Assembly (NCBI GenBank): GCA_028291705.1
Contig: JAQGNS010000189.1
Location: 48,019-112,018, forward strand
Reading direction: 5' to 3'
Length of the DNA: 64,000 nucleotides
Source of the DNA: Nevskia sp.
GTDB taxonomy: Bacteria; Pseudomonadota; Gammaproteobacteria; Nevskiales; Nevskiaceae
Shown: one piece after another, positions 56,447-64,000 of the stretch
Layout: every line of letters starts with the position of its first letter
Numbering within the stretch: position 1 is the first letter of the stretch
Made by a program: the position numbers and the translations under genes
The notes under the pieces: generated by a model
Seen by the model: the letters and a program-made list of their open reading frames with translations, nothing else
The model's database searches: none
What the model was told of the DNA's origin: nothing

Positions 56447-56486
56447 GCGAATTCGGCCAGCATGTCGGCTATGGTGGTGAGTCCCC
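56447..56486 (-). pseudogene. Relic of the 3' end of a PIN toxin gene
   Basis: Minus strand encodes GLTTIADMLAEFA, cf. GLTTTADMLAEFA of the intact PIN gene; 33/40 nt identical to 50003-50042. Confidence 0.7.
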
Positions 56487-56522
56487 TGGCGGACGATTAC
56501 GGTAGACGCATGGGACTTGAAA

Positions 56523-56960
56523 TTACAATGCCGAGATTGAAAGAACATGCTCGACGTGGTCGTCGTCGAGCTTGCCTTTGAGTTGAACGTACTGATTCAG
56601 CAATACGATCAGTCGCGCCTTTTTCTCCAACGGCAACTTCAATCGGCTCCTCGCCAGATGCTGTTCCACCTTGATGATGATCTCGGCCAGCAACTCGGGC
56701 TTGGTCGGCGTCTTGATGCTACGCGGATCATTTCCCGGTCCTGACAGCAGCCACACCGGATCGACGCTAAACATCTCGTACAACGCCTTGATCGCTTCGG
56801 CCGAAATCGTCCGCTCGCCGCGTTCGTAGTTCGAGTAGGCGCGGGGCGAAACCCCCAAGCGCTCAGCAAACTCCGGCTGCAGCAGGCGCGCCCTTTCGCG
56901 GACGGTTTTTAGCCGCTCACCGATCTCAATGTCGAATTGGTGTCTTGACAACATACTCAA
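56523..56960 (-). CDS. XRE family HTH transcriptional regulator
   Basis: ERLKTVRERARLLQPEFAERLGVSPRAYSNYERGERTISAEAIKALYEMF. Confidence 0.87.
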   Translation of the reverse strand: MSMLSRHQFDIEIGERLKTVRERARLLQPEFAERLGVSPRAYSNYERGERTISAEAIKALYEMFSVDPVWLLSGPGNDPRSIKTPTKPELLAEIIIKVEQHLARSRLKLPLEKKARLIVLLNQYVQLKGKLDDDHVEHVLSISAL

Positions 56961-57023
56961 ACGTGCGTATTACTAATCCCGAAGTTGCCTAGAGGGTATC
57001 ACATGGAAGTGGTCCTGGAAACC

Positions 57024-57058
57024 GGCTGCGCCCCCGCTGGACGTGGGGCAACGCAGCC
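57024..57058 (+). promoter_or_regulatory. Inverted repeat GGCTGCG...CGCAGCC (inner CCCC/GGGG) abutting the start codon of the mobilisation accessory gene
   Basis: Read directly; GGGG at 57045-57048 lies inside the stem at Shine-Dalgarno distance. Confidence 0.5.
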
Positions 57059-57433
57059 ATGAAGCACAACGTCTTCACCATCCGCCTGGCCCCGGAAACG
57101 GCGGTCCGGGTCACCCAGGAGGCGATGCGCCGCGGCATCACCCGGACGAGTTGGGCGGCGCATCTCATAGAGCGTGGTCAGGTCGTCGAGAGCCTGGAAA
57201 CGCTGCTACCGGAAGCGCTGGCATCGGCAGGCAAAGCGGCCGGCGGTCCCGCCGGCATCCCCTCGCGGGCCATGGAGCGCTTGCTGTTCGCCGCCTGCTT
57301 CTCCGAGGCCATACTCAAGAAGCTCAACGCAACTCTTAACCGCTCGTCCACCGAACTGGGCACCATCGCCGCCCAGGCACGCGACCAGGCGCTGGCGGAA
57401 ACCGCCGCGCTGATGAAGCCGGCGGAGGACTAA
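57059..57433 (+). CDS. Mobilisation accessory (TraJ/MobC/TrwA-position) protein
   Basis: MKHNVFTIRLAPETAVRVTQEAMRRGITRTSWAAHLIERG; directly upstream of coupling protein and relaxase. Confidence 0.55.
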   Translation: MKHNVFTIRLAPETAVRVTQEAMRRGITRTSWAAHLIERGQVVESLETLLPEALASAGKAAGGPAGIPSRAMERLLFAACFSEAILKKLNATLNRSSTELGTIAAQARDQALAETAALMKPAED

Positions 57434-57439
57434 GCGGCC

Positions 57440-59248
57440 ATGCGTAGCTTGCTCGTTCTCGTCGCCGCCGGCTTGGCTGCGGCGGCCCTGTACTTCGCCG
57501 TTGCCGCTTCGTGGGACGAGCTCGCGTACTGCAAGGCGGATGTGGTTGCCCTAGTGCGTCATGGATTGGCCCTTTCCTCAAAGCCCATCTTGGTGCGATT
57601 GGGCTCCGGCGACGTGCATCGGGTGAATGCCGGCGCTTTGGTGGCTTATTTCGACGGCCTCCCAGGATGGCGTGCCGGTTTGTGTCTGCTGATACTCGCC
57701 AGCATGTTCTGCGGCGGAATCGCCGCCTGCACGGTAGGGGCCATCTTTCCAGCCGTGTTTCAGCTGAGAGGCGGCCCTGAAAAGCACAAGCGCGGTGCAC
57801 TGCTGGATTCGGTCACGCCGCGCCTGTTCCGCGGGGGCACCCGTCAGATATGGATGCTGGGCGTGGCGCTGTCGGTACTAGCGTGGCTCTCCCTTCATCT
57901 CATCGGCGACGCGCATGCTGCAGGTGGCGGGCATCCACCTGACTCGGATGCACCGCTGCAGACCTTGCGCGCACTGGCTTGCGGGTATGGCCTGGCGTTC
58001 AGCTTCGCACTATGCGGTATGGGCAAGGGGCAGGAATCCCTGGTGCTCCGGCTCGGTCATGTTCCGATTCCCCGCCCGGCCGAACTGTTCCATATCCTGG
58101 TCGCCGGGCGCACCGGCGCCGGCAAGACCCAGGCGATTCAGCAGTTGCTGCGGCCGGTTCGGGCGCGCGGCGATCGCGGGTTGGTAGCCGACCCGGACGG
58201 CGGCTATCTGGCCCGGTTCGGGACCGAGTCCGATTGCCTGCTCAATCCCTTCGATCGGCGTGGCCTGCGCTGGAGCCCGTTCGCGGAAATCAGGGCGCCG
58301 TTCGACTACGACGTGCTGGCCAACGCCGCCATCCCGCAGGGCAATACCGCCAATGAAGAGGAATGGCGGCGTTTCGGCCGGGTACTGCTGGCCGCCACCC
58401 TGCGCAAGCTGCACGAGGACGGCCGCGGTTCCGCTCGCGAGGTCCTGCACATGATCAACGCCGCCAGCGATGAGGACTTGCGCAAGATGCTGGCCGACAC
58501 CAACGCGGCCGGCCTGCGCCGGCACGACGCCATGTTCCATTCCATCCTGGGCGTCGTCACCCCGCACATCCAGAGTTGGGAATACCTAGTTGAGCCGGAC
58601 GCGCAGCATCCTGCGTTTTCCGTTCGGGACTGGGTCCGCGAAGGGCGGGACTGGCTGTTCATGCCCTACCGGGATGACCAGCTTGAAGCGCTAAAATTCC
58701 TGATGGCGACCTGGATCGCCCTGGCGGTCGCTGAGGCGTTGTCCCTGTCGGAAGATCTCGGGCGACGGTTCTGGTTCGTGATTGATGAACTGGACTCCCT
58801 CGGCAAGGTAGCGTCCATGCGGCTGGCGGCCACCAAGCTGCGCAAGCACGGTGGAGTGATGGTCGCCGGCCTGCAGACGGTGGCCCAGTTGAGGGCGACC
58901 TACGGCCCGGACGAAGCACAGGTGCTGCTCAGCTCGCTGTCCAACAAGCTGATCCTGGCTATGGGCGACCATGAGACCGCCCGCTACTTTCAGGAAGAGT
59001 TGGGCCAGCATGAAGTCGAGCGGCGGCGGGTGACCAGACAGTCCGGGCGTTCTGGCGGCCGCGGCACCAGTTCGGCGACGAAATCCACGGAAATCGCTGT
59101 GGAGCATCTGGTGCTGGCTTCGCAGCTGCAAGGGCTGAAAGAGCGACGCGGCTATCTGCGGCGGGCGGGGGACGCCCAGATTCACCCGGTCGAGATTCCC
59201 CTGGTGCCGATGCCGTCGCGGATCGCTTCCTTTATTCCGGCGAGGTGA
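57440..59248 (+). CDS. TrwB/TraD/VirD4-like type IV coupling protein
   Basis: FHILVAGRTGAGKTQAIQQLL, FWFVIDELDSLGKVASMRLAATKLRKHGGVMVAGLQTVAQLRATYG. Confidence 0.92.
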   Translation: MRSLLVLVAAGLAAAALYFAVAASWDELAYCKADVVALVRHGLALSSKPILVRLGSGDVHRVNAGALVAYFDGLPGWRAGLCLLILASMFCGGIAACTVGAIFPAVFQLRGGPEKHKRGALLDSVTPRLFRGGTRQIWMLGVALSVLAWLSLHLIGDAHAAGGGHPPDSDAPLQTLRALACGYGLAFSFALCGMGKGQESLVLRLGHVPIPRPAELFHILVAGRTGAGKTQAIQQLLRPVRARGDRGLVADPDGGYLARFGTESDCLLNPFDRRGLRWSPFAEIRAPFDYDVLANAAIPQGNTANEEEWRRFGRVLLAATLRKLHEDGRGSAREVLHMINAASDEDLRKMLADTNAAGLRRHDAMFHSILGVVTPHIQSWEYLVEPDAQHPAFSVRDWVREGRDWLFMPYRDDQLEALKFLMATWIALAVAEALSLSEDLGRRFWFVIDELDSLGKVASMRLAATKLRKHGGVMVAGLQTVAQLRATYGPDEAQVLLSSLSNKLILAMGDHETARYFQEELGQHEVERRRVTRQSGRSGGRGTSSATKSTEIAVEHLVLASQLQGLKERRGYLRRAGDAQIHPVEIPLVPMPSRIASFIPAR

Positions 59249-59251
59249 GCC

Positions 59252-61945
59252 ATGGCCCTCGCCAAGAACATCAGCGCCGGCCAGGCCGATCGTTACTACG
59301 ACAAGGACGACTATTACACCAAGGATGCGGCCGCGCCGTCGCAATGGCATGGCAGCGGCGCCAAAGCGCTTAGATTGAGTGGCGCCGTCAAACCGGAGGA
59401 CTTCAAGGCTCTGGTGCGAGGCGAATTACCCGATGGCACAACGCTCCACCGGGGCGGCAGCAATGTTCGCCGGGCGGGGACCGATTTCGAGTTCAGCGCG
59501 CCGAAGTCGTTTTCGATCCAGGCGTTGGTGGTGGGCGACGACCGCTTGGTCAAGGCGCACCAGCAGGCGGTGGCGGTTGCGCGGCAGCGGATCGAAGCGG
59601 TCATTGCCACACGCGTGACTAAGGCCGGCAAGACCACAGTGGAGTACACCGGCAGCGCTGTCATCGCCGAGTTCCTGCACACCACCAGCCGGGGCGGCGA
59701 CCCAGACCTGCACAGCCACGTTGTTGCCCTGAACATGACCCAACGGAAAGACGGCCAATGGCGCAGCGTCGACAACGAGGCGATGTTCAAGGAACAGCGC
59801 CTGATGTACCAGATTTACCTATCGGAACTGGCCAGGGCCGCGAAGGAGCTGGGCTATGGGATCACCACGGGCAAGCATGGAAACCCCGAACTGGCCCACA
59901 TCACCCGTGACCAGATCGAGCAATTCAGCAGCCGCGCGGTGGAGATCGAGGCACTGCTGGCCGCACAAGGCTTGACGCTGGAAACAGCGACGCCGAAGCA
60001 GAAGAAGGCGGCGACGATGAAGACGCGCCGTGCCAAGCAGAAATACGACCGCGGCGAGTTGGAACGGCGATGGCGCGAGCGGGCAGAGGCCATCGGCGTC
60101 AGGCGCTCGATTCCCGGAAGGGATGGACCTGACTCCGAAAACCGGAATCCCCGGAGCACCGGATTGCCGGACGAACGTGAGGCGGCGCGGGAGGCGATCG
60201 GGTTCGCCTTGGCTCATCTCGGTGAGCGGGAGGCGGCATTCGAGCGGGGGAAGCTGTTGGCGGTCGCCCTGCGGGAGTCGCGTGTTGTCAGCTATCACGC
60301 CATCGCGAACGAGTTGAAGCTACGGGAACGGTGGGGCAGCGTTATGGCGTCGCCGAACGGACGGAGGGTCACGACGCGGCAGGCACGCGACATCGAGCGG
60401 CGGATATTGGCCATCGAGAAGCGGGGCCGCGGTCATGTACGGCCAATCACTCCTGCAGATCAGGTGGCCCGTCATCTGGCCGAGCGGGATCTGAATGTGG
60501 GGCAGGCCGAAGCCACGCAACTGGCTGCGACCAGCGGCAACCGGGTGATCGGCATTCAGGGTCTGGCTGGCAGCGGCAAGACGACCATGCTGCGCACCTT
60601 TCAGGAAATCGCGCAGCAGAACGGCTATCACGTCATGGCTCTGGCACCCTCACATAGTGCAGTCCAAGCCCTCTCCAAGTCGGGCATAGAGGCCAAGACC
60701 CTGCAAAGTTGGCTGCTTGACCGGGAGGCTTCGGCGGCTCTGTCGAACCGGACGATTGTGGTGCTGGACGAGGCTGGTCTCGTGGGCAATCGCGCAGTGC
60801 TTGCCACGCTAGAGCGCGTGCGGGACCGCGGTGCGCGCATCATCCTCGTCGGAGACAAGAAGCAGTATGAGGCTGTCGAGGCCGGCCGTGCCTTTGCGCA
60901 GTTGCAGCAGCATGGCATGGCCACTGCGCAGATGACCCAGATGCTGCGCCAGCGCGACGGACGCCTGGCGCAGGCTGCGCGGCTGTCGGTCGATACCCCG
61001 GCGCAGGCGCTGGGACACCTTGAGGTGCGGGAGATCACCGATCCGGGAGAGCGCTATCGCCGGATCGCACAGGACTATGTCCGTTTGGATCCGGTGGAAA
61101 GGGGCAAGACCTTGATCCTGACCGGGACCAATGAGGCGCGCACGCAGCTCAACAACGCCGTACGGGTAGCGCTGACCGCAAGCGATGAGTTGGCCGGAGC
61201 ACGAACCACGATCCGCGTTTTCCAGCGCAAGGACATGACGGAGGCGGAACAGAAACGATTGGATCGCTACGCCATCGGCGACACGGTGCTGTTCCAGAAG
61301 GACTATCGGTCGATTGGGGCGGCACGCGGCGAAATCTACCGGGTGACCGGTATAGGGTTGGACGGGGTGCGTGCGGAGAGTGAGGACGATAAGGCGGTCG
61401 TGTTCGTGCCCGCGCAGGTGAGTGGCAAAGGTTTTACGCTGGGGAGGATCGAGTTGCGGGAAGTGGCGGCGGGCGAGGCGGTTAGGTTCACCGGCACCGA
61501 CCGGGCACAGGGCTTTAAGAACGGCGAGCGCGCCACGGTGGAGTCGGTTTCAGGAACGTCTCTCGTACTGGAGGCACCGGACGGGACGCGCAAGGCGCTG
61601 TCCACCGACCGAATTCTTCCATTGGAATACGGATACGCCGCCACTGGGCACAGTGCGCAGGGTCTTGGCGCCGATCGCGTGTTGATGGACCGCGATACCA
61701 GTGCGCCTACGACCAATCACCGCAGTTTCTACACCGATCTGACCCGCGCCAAACACGCCGTGGTGATTTACACGAATGATCGCCGCGGTTTACCGAAGGC
61801 CATTGTTCGTCAATCGCAGAAGACCACGGCCTTGGAAGTGGTGCGCGAACGCTCTAGGACGGAACGGACAGCACCGCCGCCGTCTCCTCAACACGGACGT
61901 TCCGCGCCTATTCCACAAGCCCCGCAACAACCGGCCGGACGGTGA
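59252..61945 (+). CDS. MobF-family relaxase/helicase (TrwC/TraI-like)
   Basis: N-terminal YYDKDDYYTKD...DFEFSAPKSFSIQAL...GGDPDLHSHVVALN; helicase IQGLAGSGKTTMLRTF, VVLDEAGLVGNRA. Confidence 0.94.
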   Translation: MALAKNISAGQADRYYDKDDYYTKDAAAPSQWHGSGAKALRLSGAVKPEDFKALVRGELPDGTTLHRGGSNVRRAGTDFEFSAPKSFSIQALVVGDDRLVKAHQQAVAVARQRIEAVIATRVTKAGKTTVEYTGSAVIAEFLHTTSRGGDPDLHSHVVALNMTQRKDGQWRSVDNEAMFKEQRLMYQIYLSELARAAKELGYGITTGKHGNPELAHITRDQIEQFSSRAVEIEALLAAQGLTLETATPKQKKAATMKTRRAKQKYDRGELERRWRERAEAIGVRRSIPGRDGPDSENRNPRSTGLPDEREAAREAIGFALAHLGEREAAFERGKLLAVALRESRVVSYHAIANELKLRERWGSVMASPNGRRVTTRQARDIERRILAIEKRGRGHVRPITPADQVARHLAERDLNVGQAEATQLAATSGNRVIGIQGLAGSGKTTMLRTFQEIAQQNGYHVMALAPSHSAVQALSKSGIEAKTLQSWLLDREASAALSNRTIVVLDEAGLVGNRAVLATLERVRDRGARIILVGDKKQYEAVEAGRAFAQLQQHGMATAQMTQMLRQRDGRLAQAARLSVDTPAQALGHLEVREITDPGERYRRIAQDYVRLDPVERGKTLILTGTNEARTQLNNAVRVALTASDELAGARTTIRVFQRKDMTEAEQKRLDRYAIGDTVLFQKDYRSIGAARGEIYRVTGIGLDGVRAESEDDKAVVFVPAQVSGKGFTLGRIELREVAAGEAVRFTGTDRAQGFKNGERATVESVSGTSLVLEAPDGTRKALSTDRILPLEYGYAATGHSAQGLGADRVLMDRDTSAPTTNHRSFYTDLTRAKHAVVIYTNDRRGLPKAIVRQSQKTTALEVVRERSRTERTAPPPSPQHGRSAPIPQAPQQPAGR

Positions 61946-61975
61946 CGGATGTGTCGCAGATAGTTGGAGTAAGCG

Positions 61976-62428
61976 ATGTCTAGAAAATGGAGTGGAACGT
62001 TGCCGGCAAGCAGTTCGGTACGCCGCCGGAGATTGGCGGCCTCCGACTATGCTGAGGCCGCCGGGCAGCTCAGTCTTGAATTGACGCCGCCCGCTCGCGC
62101 TGCTGAGTCGCAGCTGATTAAGCGATCGCGGAAGGTCGGACCCAGGCCTCAACCGCAAATTCCCCAACGACTGCCAGCGGTTAGCGGAACTATTCCCCTT
62201 GTTAAGTACGAGGATCGAGCGGAAGTCCAGACGACCAGACCATCCGACACTATCCTGCGACTTCCGGCCGTTAAGGCGGCGACTGGTTTGAGCCGATCTA
62301 CTATTTATGACCGAATTGGCAAAGGAACCTTTCCAGCGCCAGTACCACTGGATGGGAATCTAGTTGGATGGTCAGCCTTTGAAATTGGAGAGTGGGTTCA
62401 GCGAAGAATTGAAGCACGGCGGAACTGA
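61976..62428 (+). CDS. AlpA-family regulator/possible excisionase with N-terminal extension
   Basis: ILRLPAVKAATGLSRSTIYDRIGKGTFPAPVPLDGNLVGWSAFEIGEWVQRRIEARR. Confidence 0.8.
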   Translation: MSRKWSGTLPASSSVRRRRLAASDYAEAAGQLSLELTPPARAAESQLIKRSRKVGPRPQPQIPQRLPAVSGTIPLVKYEDRAEVQTTRPSDTILRLPAVKAATGLSRSTIYDRIGKGTFPAPVPLDGNLVGWSAFEIGEWVQRRIEARRN

Positions 62429-62576
62429 CAAAACTGGCTAGTTGCTCGGTACGACGCGAGTCCGATGATGTCCGAATACAGCCGACCAAAAATTATTTCT
62501 TTTGTGGGGTGATTTGTGGGGTAAATCCTGGCGATCCTTTGAAAATCTTTTTAAAAATAAATAGATGTGAAGTGGC

Positions 62577-62599
62577 TTCGAGTCCTAGTCCCCCAGCCA
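62577..62599 (+). other. tRNA-Gln 3'-end fragment: candidate attR of the ICE
   Basis: TTCGAGTCCTAGTCCCCCAGCCA matches the T-loop/acceptor/CCA of a tRNA-Gln; the preceding bases (GTGGC) do not pair as a T-stem, so the tRNA is incomplete. Confidence 0.78.
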
Positions 62600-62603
62600 A
62601 ATC

Positions 62604-62635
62604 AAAAAGCCCCTGGCGCGAGCCAGGGGCTTTTT
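62604..62635 (+). terminator. Rho-independent terminator immediately after the tRNA fragment
   Basis: AAAAAGCCCCTGGC-GCGA-GCCAGGGGCTTTTTT. Confidence 0.92.
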
Positions 62636-62833
62636 TGTTTGTGGCGGCGAGTGTTTTAATCGGGCTCTGTACCCGATTATCTACCCTAGTGGCGCCGGTC
62701 CACAGATAGCCCACGAAGTCAGCATATCGTCAATCTGCTACTGTCAACGCAAGGTAAGAGCGGCATAAAACATTGCATTTGGCGAACTTCAGCTTCGGTA
62801 GGAAGTGCACAATAGAACGAGAGGATCGGACGC

Positions 62834-63715
62834 ATGGCCTTTTTGGGGATAGACCCTGACGGCGTACTGATGGCCGAGGGGCCGACCCACGGAGGTAGAA
62901 TCCTCTGGCCGCATCCCATCGTTACTCTGGCCACATTGATCCATAGCGACCTCGACCTTCAGAAGATCGAGATCGAGGCAAATCTCTACGCGGCGCCGCT
63001 GCTTTTCCGAGAAGAGTATTTCGATCCAGTGACCCGCATTAGGCGCGGACGACTTTATCGGAACCAGGGTAATCAGCCGTCTATGTGGAATGGAGTACAG
63101 GGACATCCCGGCGGTCAGATTCAGCAGCTCAATTTGTGCACGTACCAAGCGGCCCAGTGGCGCGACCTGGAAGGCGACAGACCAATCAGTCGAACTCGCA
63201 TCGCGCTAGGGACGCGCAATGCGTTTGGCTTGTGGTCGGTTGTAATGGTGGAGCGGACTACAGGCCGAACTGATTTGATCACCCTTCGCACGCAGTCAAC
63301 TTTTGGGTTGCTACCTTCCGCCGAAGAACTGGACGTCCCCGCTGACGCGCGTGGCGAAATCCAAAGGGCTATCGATGGTGCAGTGAACGCAGCCCATCAC
63401 CAGTTGTCCGACGCAACGGTCGATGCGTGTAGGCATGCGGCAGTAGCCGCGCTTGGCACTTGGCGGCTTGCGGCTGCTAGCGTCGGAGCTGAATATCACG
63501 ACCTGGGAAAATTGGTGAGCATTATTGAAAAGCTCTCCGATTCGCCGAGCGTAATAGTCAACTGCGGCCGCATACTTGCTCGACTTCACTCCAGAACAAA
63601 GCCTAATGAGCGCAAGCTTCGTGACTTGCGCCGTAACGAGGACGCAGACGGCGAAGCGGCAATTGCTGTGCTGGGACTATTGTTGCGCGAACTGCGCCCC
63701 AGTCCTTTGCCATGA
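62834..63715 (+). CDS. Hypothetical protein outside the element
   Basis: 293-aa ORF, MAFLGIDPDGVLMAEGPTHGGRILWPHPIVTLATLIHSDLDLQKIEIEANLY...; no domain recognised. Confidence 0.55.
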   Translation: MAFLGIDPDGVLMAEGPTHGGRILWPHPIVTLATLIHSDLDLQKIEIEANLYAAPLLFREEYFDPVTRIRRGRLYRNQGNQPSMWNGVQGHPGGQIQQLNLCTYQAAQWRDLEGDRPISRTRIALGTRNAFGLWSVVMVERTTGRTDLITLRTQSTFGLLPSAEELDVPADARGEIQRAIDGAVNAAHHQLSDATVDACRHAAVAALGTWRLAAASVGAEYHDLGKLVSIIEKLSDSPSVIVNCGRILARLHSRTKPNERKLRDLRRNEDADGEAAIAVLGLLLRELRPSPLP

Positions 63716-63740
63716 TGCGGTTCTCCGGCGGATGCGTGAT

Positions 63741-63766
63741 GGTGGGCAAAGCGTAGCGTGCCCACC
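63741..63766. repeat. REP-like palindromic element GGTGGGCA-AAGCGTAGCG-TGCCCACC
   Basis: Perfect 8-bp inverted arms in an intergenic position. Confidence 0.55.
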
Positions 63767-63827
63767 GTGGCTACGATCCTCGTGGGCATTGCCTTCGGTC
63801 TTGACCCGCCCTATTGCGTACCTGAGA

Positions 63828-64000
63828 TCAATTCCCGATCTTTTCTCCAGCCAACGCCGGCGTATTGATCGGTAGCCGGTGTGCCTTGGTCGCCTGTTCG
63901 AACGAGTAACCCAGCGCCAGCAGCTTCGGTTCGCTGAAGGCGGGGCCGAAGAAGGAGATGCCCACGGGCAGGCCGCCGGTGGTGAAGCCGGCGGGCACGA
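63828..64000 (-). CDS. Amidase, C-terminal fragment (truncated by window edge)
   Basis: Minus strand reads VPAGFTTGGLPVGISFFGPAFSEPKLLALGYSFEQATKAHRLPINTPALAGEKIGN*, typical amidase-signature C-terminus. Confidence 0.85.
   Translation of the reverse strand, partial: VPAGFTTGGLPVGISFFGPAFSEPKLLALGYSFEQATKAHRLPINTPALAGEKIGN

Noticed and set aside
1-62576. IS element or transposase
   Set aside because: No transposase motif or paired terminal inverted repeats recognised; gene-block boundaries look recombination- or TA-associated instead.
1-64000. CRISPR array, rRNA genes or complete tRNA genes
   Set aside because: No regularly spaced repeats and no rRNA-like sequence noticed; only the tRNA-Gln 3' fragment at 62577-62599 was found. 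A tRNAscan/CRISPR finder run would be decisive.

Overview
The window reads as the right-hand part of a tRNA-targeted integrative and conjugative element (ICE) from a GC-rich proteobacterium, plus about 1.4 kb of flanking chromosome. Around 62577-62599 there is an isolated tRNA-Gln 3' end (TTCGAGTCCTAGTCCCCCAGCCA) followed by a strong terminator. This looks like an attR, so the element extends leftward past coordinate 1. From left to right: (i) a catabolic/lipid cargo (about 1-23.4 kb): PHA synthase C-terminus, alpha/beta hydrolase, two paralogous TetR regulators, FAD monooxygenase, extradiol (VOC) dioxygenase, FAH-family hydrolase, acyl-CoA dehydrogenase, a DUF1329/YCF48/MMPL/DUF1302 envelope cluster, acyl-CoA ligase, aldo-keto reductase, pirins and a LuxR solo; (ii) a VirB-type T4SS (about 23.6-33.2 kb); (iii) ICE maintenance genes (ParB, ArdC, Toprim); (iv) an accessory/defence-like region (about 40.7-57 kb); (v) a mobilisation module (coupling protein, MobF relaxase, AlpA). 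The strongest candidate for an under-described system is the four-gene, translationally overlapping operon at 43015-48703: an MBL-fold hydrolase, a single-polypeptide E2-E1-JAB ubiquitin-like conjugation/deconjugation protein with apparently intact catalytic motifs, a patatin-like phospholipase and a multi-TM protein. I recognise no CD-NTase or ubiquitin-like gene beside it. It is divergent from a sigma-factor/coiled-coil/ImmA-IrrE operon, with two palindromes in the shared intergenic region. A second candidate is an operon of LRAT-like, Schlafen-AlbA_2, HNH and HEPN-like genes next to an AbiTii gene, bracketed by an intact PIN toxin gene and a relic of one. I also found a four-copy, about 22-bp operator family that overlaps the 3' ends of both TetR genes. 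All family calls come from reading translations; no database searches were run.
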